64,000 bases of DNA from Plasmopara viticola. Lineage: Eukaryota; Oomycota; Peronosporomycetes; Peronosporales; Peronosporaceae. Positions 42,727-52,270 of this stretch are shown here, one piece after another. A model generated the notes under the pieces. That model worked only from the letters and a program-made list of their open reading frames with translations, searched no databases and was not told the origin of the DNA. Where the stretch lies: assembly GCA_001695595.3 (NCBI GenBank), contig MBPM02000038.1:372001-436000 (forward strand), read 5' to 3'. The translations under genes and the position numbers were made by a program. Position 1 is the stretch's first letter. Every line of letters begins with the position of its first letter.

Positions 42727-43728
42727 AGATTCCGTCGAGCAAGCCTTTTAATTCAGCTTTGTATTGACCCATTGCAACTTGAGACATTCGTCGATTTGTT
42801 GGAGGACTGGAAGCATCATTTTTAAAGTATTGTTTTTCTCTCCGAAAATTCACAGGGTCTTGAAACGCTCTTCCAACATCTTTATGCAGTTGTTTTCCGA
42901 ATAGACTGTCGTATTTATCGATCGTTTTGGTATATACTCTTTTTGTGCCAGGATTTAGTGCAGGCAATCTCCATTTTTCTTTCATCTCTTCGTCATCACT
43001 ACTCTCCGCATCATCCGAGTCTTGAAAGAGGTGTCGAGTAATCAAGGGTTCCTCCTCAGCTCGTTTAGCAGCTTCTTTTGTTGCTCGTTTGTATGGGGGA
43101 GTTGCAGTTCGTTTTCGTTTCGGAAGTTTCTTCGATTCTTCCATGACTTTGTCAGCAAACTTACTAGCCACTTCTTGGCGTCTCCGGTCTCGTCGGAATT
43201 CTCTTTGTTTGTTAAGATAATATCGAATATGGTCATCTACCACCCGTCTCAAAGTATTTTTCCCCTTAATGTATGCTCGCGCATTGATAGCCTTTTGGGC
43301 AGCGTCATTTACTCCTCTGTAGAAATCGTCGGATAAATCTTCAGGTGCAGTGGGCTCTTCCATACTAATATCTGCGTCAGCTGATTGCAAAACGTACGTA
43401 TGCTTCTTTTTACTCGCTTTTGGAATTTCATGTGCTTCGCCTTTGATGATTTCTGGAGGCCCTTGGGACCTTTGAGCAGTTTCTTCGTGATTTGATCATA
43501 GTCGTACTCACGATTCTTAGTCATCACTTGCTGAAACAAATTCGCAAGTGATCCAGCACATGCATCATCCAACGACTCAATTTAAATGAGTGCCTTAAGC
43601 TTCTTGACTTGGACAAAATCACTCTTCGCCATTGTATTGTAATAGCGATCATATGCCTTTTGCTTGGTCTGATTATCGGAGAAAAAGCTCTCATGATTAA
43701 TTTTGATTAGACCACATATAGTGAACAT
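42695..43728 (-). pseudogene. PLV structural or scaffold-like protein (PLV-B)
   Basis: It starts near ATG 43728 and carries SDNQTKQKAYDRYYNTMAKS, then a TAA at 43582-43584 (CAG in PLV-A), then SLANLFQQVMTKNREYDYDQ. After a frameshift near 43400, a 231-codon open part follows: NDAAQKAINARAYIKGK, YYLNKQREFRRDRRRQE, KKLPKRKRTATPPYKRA, an acidic run (DSDDAESSDDEEMKE) and MGQYKAELKGLLDGI. Basic, KRK-rich and acidic stretches suggest a scaffold or core protein. The 3' end overlaps the convergent fibre end by about 30 bp. It precedes nothing recognisable in databases I can recall. Confidence 0.55.
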
Positions 43729-43776
43729 GATTAAGAAAATGTGGTTGAATAGAATTACATTATGAAGTTGTCAAGA

Positions 43777-45390
43777 TCAGCCTTGGACTGATCCTTGCGA
43801 TACCGTGCCCATAGCCGTAACAACACTTGCAACGGCTTCACGCAATACGTGGTAATACATCGTGAGAGCGTAGTTGCAGTTGGAGGTACCAGACACGATA
43901 ATACTCTTACTGACACCACCTTCACTTGGAAGGCGACGACCAATATCAACCGCTACAAATCGACACAGTGATTTCCATTGACGCTGAGATAGCAAAGCAG
44001 CTGAGGTAACATCATCAAGATCACCGTCACAGCCTGAATTTGACATATCTTGTGAGAACAAGTCATAACCGAAACTGACAGGATTTTTCCAGATAGGGAC
44101 GTTTCCAACGGTGATCTGCTGAATTTTCAATGCTTGAAAATGGACTAATCGTCGTTGAGACCGTCGAGAACGGACTACGGAATGGATTGATCGCATCTGA
44201 TATAGTAGCAGCTGCCGTTGGATTGGTAATAACAGGTTGCATGATCAAACGTTTTGGATTAGCAATGCCATTGCTGACCGTCCAAGTGAAGAATGCGCCT
44301 GAAGCAACAGCGAATTTATTTGTGATTCGTTCGAAGTAGCGGAAGGTTTTCTTCTAAGCAAATGCATGGTCAGCGCTTGGATCAGGCGAGTATGTAGGAA
44401 CCAAGAGACGCGAAAACGATTGCGATGGAGTGATGCCGGTACCAGTAGTTGAAGTACCATTGACATCGGCCGTGATCGTAAGAGTGACCGAAGACGCTGG
44501 TAGAGCAAAATCACCGGTCATAACAGTTGTCGTTACACCACTGCTCAAATTTCAAAGGACTGGACAAGTGTTTCCAAAATTCATATTATTGTTCAAGCTA
44601 GCAATAGTAGCAGGCGCGACAACGCCAGCAGTACCTGTTGAAGCCAAAGTAGTAGATGAACTGGTGCAATTGACGTATATGAAACCGCGCGTATTTTTTG
44701 CATTGGGCATTTCTTGAAGTAGTCACGAATATGCCGCAGTTTGATGCAAGCCAGATAATGCGCGACGTAAAATGGCGAACCAGTAGCCACGGCGCCAGCA
44801 GGAGCAACGTAAACTTGAGGTTTCGACACGGCTTGAATGTTTGCACTACCTTTTATAACATCGAATGCAAGTTTCGAACTCTGTTGGTCAAGAGCGGTAA
44901 AGAGCGATCGTTCAGCAGCTCCCCGGTTCGAGTAGGTGTTAGCCAATCCAAACTCACCGATGCTGTTTGTAGCTGCCATAAAGGACGAAGTGGCCGAATT
45001 ATCAAGTGATTGCGCTGCTCCGCTTGACCCTTGAATCATCGGCGTGGCAAATTATTCTAATAATAAACTGCTAGTTGGTCCATGCTTGACATGCGTGTTG
45101 TAATCCGTTTCAGTCAGAGCCTTGAAGGTGGTATTCACATTCTCATGAACCTGATTCGTTTGCACAGTAGTTTCGTCAATAACAACCTGAACACTGTCAA
45201 TGAGTCGCGATGCTCCAGACTTATGTACCAATTGATTAATAGTACAGGCAGCAGTCGAAGTGACAGAACCAGCACCGCCATTACGAATTTGAAGCTTGAC
45301 AAGCAACTCGATGACAGCTTCTTCCCAATTCACAAACACGGCTTGAGACGAGATGGAAGAAAGATTGATTAAATTGAATTTATCCGGCAT
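43777..45390 (-). pseudogene. Major capsid protein (PLV-B)
   Basis: ATG 45390 begins MPDKFNLINLSSISS. The frame covers about 537 codons to TGA at 43777, with a TAA near 45052, frameshifts near 44700 and 44140, and stops near 44545 and 44352. Recognisable pieces: IRNGGAGSVTSTAACTINQL, ASRLIDSVQVVIDETTVQ, ANTYSNRGAAERSLFTALD, an internal beta-rich part (SSVTLTITADVNGTSTTGTG) and the conserved end (VDIGRRLPSEGG, SKSIIVSGTSNCNYAL). Size, beta-rich composition and neighbours (protease, ATPase, penton) support a double jelly-roll capsid protein of the PLV type; I cannot show the fold. It is divergent from the protease gene. Confidence 0.65.
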
Positions 45391-45560
45391 ATTGACCGGT
45401 GTTAGATGTAAAATCCTGAACTTAGGTCCGTTTCTTATCCTTAAAGAGCGTCTCAGCTGGAGCAGGATCAACGGAATGCTCGAAACAGAAATATCGGAAG
45501 CGGAATTATGTGATTATATTGATGACGATTATATAATACTTGCCAAAAAAATAAAGCACC

Positions 45561-45941
45561 ATGAGTGAAAAAATATTTATTAAATTGGCTAGAACGACGG
45601 ATGATCAACTCATGCAACTAGCCAATTTCCTTGGCGGCAAAGTAGATCAAATTGATTTCAAGCAGCAATTAAATAGAAACAAGGATTACTGTATTCTTAA
45701 AATGGGAACGCCTCAGATCGGCGGGACGCATTGGTCAGCAGTTTAAAGCAAACATAAGACTTACTTTGACCCCCTCGGCTTGCCAAGACCACGTGTTACA
45801 CCAAAATTTTATTCCTATCGCGAAGTTGATATTCAGGACCCTCGATTTGGCCACTGTGGGCAGTACTGGGTCCTGGGGCTTTACCATCTACAGCACAATA
45901 GAGGAAATGAATTCTATGAGCTCTTCAAAGGCCAGCAATAA
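45561..45941 (+). pseudogene. Adenain/Ulp1-like capsid maturation protease (PLV-B)
   Basis: From ATG 45561 the 126-codon frame has a single in-frame TAA at 45744-45746. Catalytic-type motifs are in order: GGTHWSAV (histidine), TYFDPLG (acidic residue) and FGHCGQYWVLGLY (nucleophile cysteine in a CGQ context). This is the arrangement of adenovirus-type cysteine proteases that mature capsids in Polintons and PLVs. Without the one stop, between the histidine and aspartate motifs, the enzyme would look complete. The upstream gap to the capsid start contains ATTATATAAT. Confidence 0.75.
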
Positions 45942-45974
45942 TACAAACTTACTTTGTTCTAATATACACAAGCA

Positions 45975-46190
45975 ATGAATGTTGTATATATTGAAACGCA
46001 CAAGCCAGAGCCGATTTGCATTAATGAAAACTACTACGCATGGCCAACTCCCAAATCAAAGCCAGAAGTCATAGTTGAGTCAAAACTTACTTTGGATAAC
46101 TTAAATCGCATCACCAAGAACACTTCTCCAGCCAAGGTTTATATAGTGGAAGTACCATCCCTTGCCCAGTTGCGCGCTAAGTATCAGTGA
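45975..46190 (+). CDS. Small PLV protein of unknown function at the element end (PLV-B)
   Basis: ATG 45975 follows the protease by 33 bp in the same direction and opens an uninterrupted 71-codon frame (MNVVYIETHKPEPI, YAWPTPKSKPEV, KVYIVEVPSLAQLRAKYQ). It is the last viral gene before the right arm. The other copies do not cover this place in the window, so conservation cannot be tested. Confidence 0.45.
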   Translation: MNVVYIETHKPEPICINENYYAWPTPKSKPEVIVESKLTLDNLNRITKNTSPAKVYIVEVPSLAQLRAKYQ

Positions 46191-46452
46191 ATTTTATCAT
46201 CTTTTTTATGATGTCGCACTCTGAAACGCCCCAGTGGAAGTCGCAATAGCAAACGGTTCATGTTCAATGTGTCGCGGATGTCCATAAAAGTCTTGACTCA
46301 CATGAAAACAATAAACGAGACAAGGTTTTGTTCATCTAACATCAATAGGATATAGTTTTTAGATGAAAGTGTTCGTAAATGCAAAATACTCACAAAGCTT
46401 TCACTTAGAGCATGTCAATAGCTAACATAGTATCTTTATATCAATAGTAAAT

Positions 46453-46495
46453 ATTTGTGAGTATGTGAGTATGCGAGTATGTGAGTATTCAGATA
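46453..46495. repeat. GTGAGTAT microsatellite (right arm)
   Basis: About four tandem GTGAGTAT-like units mirror 33318-33385. The surrounding 46195-46598 is non-coding inner arm sequence. Confidence 0.55.
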
Positions 46496-46598
46496 AATTT
46501 ACTTTATGGAATATGAACTACGAGGGGTAGTAGAAAAAAAAGCAAAATGTATGGAGGGCCTAAAAACGACCATTAAAAATACTCACATACTCACAAAT

Positions 46599-46805
46599 TC
46601 AATAGATGTGGCATAAACGACGGCCCTTCTCGTGTAATGTTTTTTCTGGTAAATATCTGTGAGTTTTATTAAAAATACTCACGCAGTATTCGCATCTAGA
46701 GTCACTGTGCAATGTCAAGATAGAATCCGGCAGAAACCGGTACAAAACCGGTTTTCCATGGCGTTCAAATTCTAATGCATTGTTGAATTTTCCGCCAGGA
46801 GACAT
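46599..46805 (-). CDS. Short frame head-to-head with the coiled-coil gene (right arm)
   Basis: ATG 46805 begins SPGGKFNNALEFERHGKPVL and stays open for 68 codons. Its start is 14 bp from the start of the divergent coiled-coil gene at 46820. The left-arm copy stops after about 38 codons at a GTGAGTAT word, so either this frame is extended by chance or an intron is involved. Product unknown. Confidence 0.35.
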   Translation of the reverse strand: MSPGGKFNNALEFERHGKPVLYRFLPDSILTLHSDSRCEYCVSIFNKTHRYLPEKTLHEKGRRLCHIY

Positions 46806-46819
46806 AGCAGCGAAAAGCA

Positions 46820-47149
46820 ATGGCCGATCAATATCACATAGCTACTGATGAGAAAAGACTACAAGCGTGTCTGCGTCGATATGACAAAGCAGGGAGAGAT
46901 GTAGACGATGCGCGGAATTATGTTGATCAGTGGAAACTTCGACATCCCAATTACAACCCATTAGACCGTGCTTTGCTTCAATTAGAGCAGCGACTGAGAG
47001 ATTCGAACCAGCAATTGAAGGATGCGAACCAGCAATTGATGGATGCGACCGAGTTGTTAAAGGATGCACGCGAAGCATGCAACGTGTGGTTGGATTCAGG
47101 TACTGCATATAGTTCTTTGGTTTCCCTTTTGAAACATGTTGATGACTAA
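46820..47149 (+). CDS. Coiled-coil protein (right-arm copy)
   Basis: Open frame of 109 codons from ATG 46820 (MADQYHIATDEKRLQACLRR in two parts). The middle has repeated heptads (LEQRLRDSNQQLKDANQQL), predicting a coiled coil; one heptad more than the left copy. The stop TAA is followed by TTTCTTTAG, which with a GTACTG word at 47101 could form an intron joining this gene to the small membrane protein; the reading phase does not fit perfectly, so two genes are annotated. Function unknown. Confidence 0.5.
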   Translation: MADQYHIATDEKRLQACLRRYDKAGRDVDDARNYVDQWKLRHPNYNPLDRALLQLEQRLRDSNQQLKDANQQLMDATELLKDAREACNVWLDSGTAYSSLVSLLKHVDD

Positions 47150-47387
47150 TTTCTTTAGGACAGCTTTTGAAGTCATTCTCCAGCTTGTGGCGATTGTTGG
47201 GTTCGGTTTCACCATCGCCGACAAAAGCAAAAAAGGAGCACTAGATTCGTATTTACTGGTTGCTCTAAGTTGCTCGATTTTAGGCGTCGTTATCGCTCTC
47301 GTCCATGTGATCCCCAAGCAGTATGGATACAGATTTAGCCTGATTTGTGGATGCATAAGAAGATTGCGAAGCAATAGACGAGATTAG
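47136..47387 (+). CDS. Small membrane protein (right-arm copy)
   Basis: ATG 47136 overlaps the end of the coiled-coil gene by 14 bp in another frame. The 83-residue product has a first hydrophobic stretch (VILQLVAIVGFGFTIAD), a clear membrane helix (SYLLVALSCSILGVVIALVH) and a basic tail (GCIRRLRSNRRD). Both arm copies are free of stops. Function unknown; the overlap suggests either translation from a downstream start or splicing. Confidence 0.45.
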   Translation: MLMTNFFRTAFEVILQLVAIVGFGFTIADKSKKGALDSYLLVALSCSILGVVIALVHVIPKQYGYRFSLICGCIRRLRSNRRD

Positions 47388-47423
47388 AATCTTCGCACGA
47401 TAAATATTTGTCGGATTCCTTAT

Positions 47424-47512
47424 GCAAGAATGCCTTTCGTCCGCTCATAGTCCGCTCTTCTTCGCATCTAAGTGCATCGAGAGTACCCTTAGACACCCTT
47501 AGAGACAGCGGT
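47424..47512 (-). repeat. MITE-like repeat fragment
   Basis: The sequence TCGTCCGCTCATAGTCCGCT followed by CATCGAGAGTACCC is the mirrored copy of 31985-32076 and belongs to the family described at 54866-55012. Confidence 0.4.
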
Positions 47513-47564
47513 GATGTACAGTGGTGTTCAGTAGTACAATAATCTGGAGTGTATATGATACAAT

Positions 47565-48199
47565 ATGCGCTTGAACACTAAATTGACTTCAATGGAAAGA
47601 GTGAATGGATTTGGGCGACTTAAGACCGCAGTAGTCAAAATGCTCACAGAGACTTCATTTCGATGTAGGGTAGTATCTCCAACAGATGCAAGCAAAGTGA
47701 TTGTGCTAAGAAATTATCGTAGGTGCCGATGGCCACTGGTACAAACGCAACGTGGTTGATGATACAAAACATTCCACCGCTGTATACACTGGCAGACACG
47801 TTGCACACAGCGTTCTGGCCGCAGCGTTACTCAGAGTTTGACGTACAATGCAAGCCACTGCAATTTATGTTTTACGAAGATTCGTTCGCAATGTGCGCTG
47901 AAGATTGGCTTCGAGCGCGATTGCAGATGACTCCAGTCATGAGTGAGAACGCTGAGGTGAAAGCCACTGATCCTGTGCTGACAATTCACGGCAAGCAATC
48001 GACAGTAGAGCTTACGGTTTTGTCAGAATTCGAGCCGGCGGTGGATACTGATCCACCAATTCAAAAGCTTAATAGCTGCGAGTATCTGGAAGCGCCCATG
48101 ACTACAGGCGAATTCTGCTCCTTTAGGCCGATACGCTGCCTCGATTCAAATGATAAGAGAAAATGCATGCTGTTAACGCGCAATAAACAATCTTTGTGA
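47565..48199 (+). CDS. Probably spliced 193-residue protein, unknown function
   Basis: Model: exon 1 from ATG 47565 to 47669, intron 47670-47722 (53 bp, GTAGTA...CGTAG), exon 2 47723-48199. Splicing joins FRCR to VPMATGTNATWL in frame. Without splicing exon 2 is preceded directly by an in-frame TAG and could start at ATG 47729, giving 156 residues. The protein has no signal peptide or membrane segment that I can see; it has WPQRYSEFDVQCKPLQF, MCAEDWLRARLQM and a serine/cysteine-containing C-terminus. From 47716 to 48231 the DNA is identical to the left arm, while flanks differ. Exon 1 of the left copy has a stop, so this is the functional-looking version. Confidence 0.5.
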
Positions 48200-48331
48200 A
48201 CGTTTGAAAAATAACGCAACAAACGTAGTAGTGACTATTAAAAGACCTTTCGTTCCCGATGTGCTACAGTTAGTTGGAATGCTGCGATGCTGTCGCTTTC
48301 GTTATAGTGCTCCAATGTTGCCACTTGCAAA

Positions 48332-49393
48332 ATGGATGGCAAAGGTGCAGAGCCCATTAAACAACCAAAGCGGGCGGCAACGCTGAGTACGTTTCGCTCA
48401 ACTCAAGTTGTGACCACAACGATGACGATTCGAACCCCGTCAAAGAGCAACGGCTTTTCACCCTCTGTGCTTGGGTGCCTTGTTTAGCGACCGTGGGCTT
48501 TGTCGTATATGGTATTTTCCTAGTGCTCGCTCTGAAGCACAACGATAGCATGAATGACCAAAGCGCGATGGATGAAAATGATCCCACTTTCGTAGCGGCT
48601 TTTGCTTCATCTTCGAGTAGTCAGTATTTAACCGAGCCTCACAAGAAATTGACTGAATGGTTTGATGAAGCGCGCAACGTAGACCAGCTGTCTGTCAATG
48701 GAGGCAATAGTAACATGAGCATAAGTGGAATTCTGTACCCACGAAAAGTTAACGATTTTTCGCTACCGTTTGATGCTATAATGACGGTCTTCTCAGGCGT
48801 CGTGCTACCTATCCGACAGAATGTAGCCATGTCAAACGGACGAGGCTATCAATGGACCGTAGTCTTTTTGGAAGATGGAGACAGTATCGCTACAAACGGA
48901 TGCTTAGCTACTAATCAAATTGTACCATTCGATGGCCTCGAATCAGTGTTAATGACGGCAAAGTGGACTTGATCGGATGAAAAAAAGCGAGGTAAATGTC
49001 TTGTTAAATGGTGAAGAGTATACCATATCAAAAGTGTTGGACGACTCGAACAACTGTAAGGTGGACAATGCCAGCTGCTGGTCAATTAAGAGTCAAGACG
49101 AAGATGTCGAGTTCAGTGTTTGTGTTTCAGATCGTAAAAACTTGCTTCCCAAGTCGGCTTTCAAGGAACTATTTTCTGCCTCACGTGAGTGTCCACCATT
49201 TACATCTAATTCCACGACTTCCATGAGCCTCATGATGCCTTTTGTGCCATCGCCGTTTCAGAAGTGGTACGCCAGCTACTCGGGCAGCAAATGCTCGGCT
49301 TTATGTCTTTTTGCCAGTAATAAATCAGAGTTGTACTCTCCTTTCATGCTCATTTATTATATTACTAGAGGTATTAATAGTCCAAGAAAGTAG
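48332..49393 (+). pseudogene. Single-pass membrane protein, unknown family (right-arm copy)
   Basis: ATG 48332 begins MDGKGAEPIK. A missing base near 48386 shifts the frame; the continuation has a membrane helix (ATVGFVVYGIFLVLAL, about 48485), SQYLTEPHKKLTEWFDEARN, SISGILYPRKVNDFSLP and MSNGRGYQWTVVFLEDGDS, then TGA at 48970-48972 where the left arm has TGG, then SCWSIKSQDEDVEF to 49393. The left copy has these lesions repaired but others of its own. The third copy lies at 19599-20170. The topology would be a short inner N-terminus with a large outer domain. Confidence 0.5.
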
Positions 49394-49426
49394 TAGTATT
49401 ATGACCCTTTTCATATACAATCAAGC

Positions 49427-51240
49427 ATGTCAAGAAAACAAATTTCTCTGCATCGACGTTGTGGTGCGCGAAAATCCACGCGTAGAGGCTCTTGGTTACG
49501 TCATCGTATAATTAAAGGCTCTCTTGGACGTGTCAAAGGTCTTGTCCGTTGCTGTGGCCGCACGACATCAGCCGTTGGACTCGCACTCTTTACACTTGTT
49601 AGAACACGCTGCAGCTCGTGAAAAGATAAAGCTTTTGCACTGGTCTTCCGACTCACAACGGAGTTTCAAACAATTTCAATTTTAAAAAGCGTTGAACACT
49701 TCGGCAGCATGAGGGCACTACGCGGGTGTGAAATGGTTACGAGCCAAGTATTACCCCAAAAAGAAAATTTTGGGGTGTTGAGCGAGCAGCTCTGTACGGG
49801 GGACACTTGCCAATGGTGCACTATCTTCACGACAATTTTAGCAGTGAAATGGTGGACGATGTGGCAGCCGACAGTCAAGATGCTATAGCTCATGCGGCAG
49901 CTAATGGACGACTGGATCTTGTTCGATGGTATTGTGAAATGAAGGGTCCGTACGCTTTTGGATGGAACGTCATGGACGCAGCAGTTGCACATAATCGCAT
50001 GGGTGTCGTGCAGTATTTAATCAGTGTACTGGGCAATCGAAGCACGAGACGTGGGCTTCAAATGGACACTTGAAGGTGGTAAAGTGGCTACATGATGCTC
50101 GATACTATGAGATTCGAACCTTTAAATCGCCCGAAAACGCCATCATAGGAGGCCATTTGGGTATTTTTCAGTATGTGATGCAAACAGTGGAAGTGGCGTA
50201 CACGTCATGGACTCAAGCAGCGTTGACAGCTGCCGTGGCATTTGGACAAAGACATACTTTAGATTGGCCGCATGCTCGAGCATCGATGGCTGCAGCTGTG
50301 CACAATCGACGCTATCGATTTGAGAATCATACTAATCAATTGTATGCTGTTGCGAAGAATGGTCATTTGGACGTATTGCAATGGCTGCATGAACACAAAT
50401 ACCCGGTTATTGCCGACGAGCACATGTCATTCGTGGAGCTGCAGCGGATGGACATCGAAACATTATCGAGTGGTTGGAAAGGACGTTTGAATCTTTAAAG
50501 TGTCAGCGTCATCGAATACGAGTTAATGGAGCCGGCGGATTTGAAAGTCTCCAGTTTGTCCAATGGCTCAACCATCAGGGATATCGATTCACGGCCACGC
50601 AATGGATGATGCTGCTGCTGGTGGCTTCTTTTCGATCGTGTGCTGGATGCATGAAACGTAGAAAGTCTTACGTGTACCGTCGCGGCTATGGATCGTGCTG
50701 CTGCTAACGGATATATCGATGTTGTCAAGTATTTGCACTGGAACCGAAAGGAGGGTTGTACCACTGCAGCTATGGATGAAGCTGCACGTCACGGTCACAT
50801 TGAAGTTGTCAAGTTTCTGTATGCCTATCGCAGTGAATACTGCACAGCAATGGCTGGTGAAACGCACTCAGTTGCAGTGTTGCAGTTCTTAAAAGAAAAC
50901 AAGCGTATTTTCGGTAGATTGCCCAAGACAGTTGATGCGTCAACAAGTGGAAATTTAAATTATTGATGTGGCTTTACAATCACGATCGAAGACACTTTGG
51001 AAACGAGGCAGTGGTGGATGAAGCGCATGAGCAAAACCATTTTCATGTGCTGCGCTGGCTGGAGACGCTGCCTGAGTCTGGAAGATTGGCTTAAAATACT
51101 GTCGAAGCGGGAGGTCAAAGGATTGAGTTGGCTCTGCTGTAGTACCAGTAAGGTTGTACACACTATTTTGTGTCACAAAATCTATATACAATTTGCTTCT
51201 CGAGCTTCAAGTCCGAGCCTTGAGAAAGGTTTTTGAATAT
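49427..51240 (+). pseudogene. Ankyrin-repeat protein (right-arm copy, frameshifted)
   Basis: Pieces in several frames give a run of ankyrin-type repeats of the kind expanded in oomycetes: IAHAAANGRLDLVRWYCEM (about 49885), MKVVKWLHDA (50070), LYAVAKNGHLDVLQWLHEH (50340), MDRAAANGYIDVVKYLHWN (50688) and MDEAARHGHIEVVKFLYAY (50775). The N-terminal segment at 49427 is basic. At least six frameshifts or stops occur. Ankyrin repeats mediate protein contacts; no additional domain is visible. The left arm keeps only the two ends of the gene. Confidence 0.6.
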
Positions 51241-51279
51241 CTTAAAGTTATGCTAATGCAAGCTTCGCCTTGGCCTCTC

Positions 51280-51530
51280 AATTTGCCTGCAAAAGTGCCA
51301 CCTTTGGCTTATTTAGCAATTCAGACAAAACACGAGGCAGGTCTTTGGTCAGCGGCTGCTTGAGATTGTGGCGTCGGCTTTTTGGCAGCTGCAACGTCCA
51401 TGGATGCATAATAGCGTGCCATTTCGAAGCATGAAAAGCCCAGGTGTCTTAATTTATGAAAAATTATGATCCCTATTTTCCGCTCAGAGTTTTTTATCTT
51501 GGTTATTATAAGTTGTCACTGCAACATAGA
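51280..51530 (-). pseudogene. PHAX-type gene, deleted remnant (right arm)
   Basis: Only the 5' part of the PHAX gene (matching 28800-28925 of the left arm, including LLNEPKVALL-type sequence on the minus strand) remains; it joins at about 51292 to sequence matching the region downstream of the gene. A roughly 110-bp segment without counterpart (51345-51455) and a smaller one near 51500 are inserted. The domain is destroyed. Confidence 0.5.
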
Positions 51531-51753
51531 AGCATTCGTCATGATACTTTATTCTCTGCTCTGACCCGTAGCACTTTGCTTCAAGCCATGGCTCTTTCGT
51601 CCCACTCTACCCTTCATCGAACAGTGTTTACCTCTCGAAACACTCGAGCTTCGACGCAATAATGCCATTGCATATATTGTTAATCGTGCCTCATGCTCCT
51701 ATACCCCCTCAAAACCATTGCATTCTTGTTTCTGGCGTTACTGTCGTGTTCTT

Positions 51754-52140
51754 CTATCGACAACCCGTCAGAAAATAACAGCACGACTTGTGGTTGAGTT
51801 CTCGGTCGCGTTCGTCATGTAGCAACGTCATGTTGAACCGCAGCTCATCCAACCCATCGTCTCCATCTTTGTCGTCTGCTAACTCGAGTAGTGCTTTGCC
51901 GTCTTCCTCAAAAAGTCCACTGTCGCCTTCTTCATCAAATTCAAAGAAGATTTTTCGCACAATACATAAATCAAATCAAATTGAGTCGTCTTTTTCGTCG
52001 AATGCATGAAGTTGTCCTCCTGTGCGCCGTGCGTGTTGCATGTCTGATTGTGAATACTCTTGGTCAACGCCCCACTAATCCAAGCCACTAGATCCAGCGC
52101 AGGGTTTCAAACGTGAATTTTAGCACACACACTAATGAGC
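51754..52140 (-). pseudogene. Acidic protein of unknown function (right-arm copy)
   Basis: The last 68 codons (51960-51754) are open: FFEFDEEGDSGLFEEDGKAL, DDKDGDDGLDELRFNMTLL and HDERDRELNHKS. Upstream, pieces such as SRCSLVC and FETLRWI lie in other frames. The counterpart is at 28100-28540. The about 225 bp between it and the PHAX remnant are non-coding. Confidence 0.35.
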
Positions 52141-52270
52141 AACGACTACTTATTCATTTTTGCTTTTCATTAAAAAGTGCTTTCTTTCTCGGCATTGTAA
52201 CTATCAAGGCAATTCAGTCTGCATCGAGGTATCCGTTCCACGGATACTTTGTATACATCTGAGCAAATTT

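Larger units (their letters stand above)
33640..46195. mobile_element. Endogenous Polinton-like virus, copy PLV-B (central, most complete)
   Basis: This contains, in order, a D5-type helicase, GIY-YIG endonuclease, pVI-like protein, tyrosine recombinase, two small proteins, penton, packaging ATPase, tail fibre, structural protein, capsid, adenain-like protease and a small protein. It covers 12.5 kb between the inner ends of the two inverted arms, which therefore act like very long terminal inverted repeats. Nearly all genes have stops or frameshifts. Many in-frame stops are TAA/TAG at glutamine or TGA/TAG at tryptophan positions of the other copies. Confidence 0.8.

Noticed and set aside
37222..43728. 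A viral genetic code in which TAA/TAG mean glutamine
   Set aside because: Several stops are at tyrosine, lysine, asparagine or tryptophan positions, frameshifts are frequent, and TAA/TAG also end intact genes. Decay is the simpler reading, though the glutamine excess is reported as a finding.
1..46195. Classical Maverick/Polinton
   Set aside because: No protein-primed PolB and no retroviral-type integrase are found in any copy; a tyrosine recombinase and D5-type helicases are present instead, which fits Polinton-like viruses.
46441..46500. CRISPR-like repeat array from the regularly spaced GTGAGTAT words
   Set aside because: The units are 8 bp and contiguous, without spacers; it is a microsatellite of varying length between the arms.
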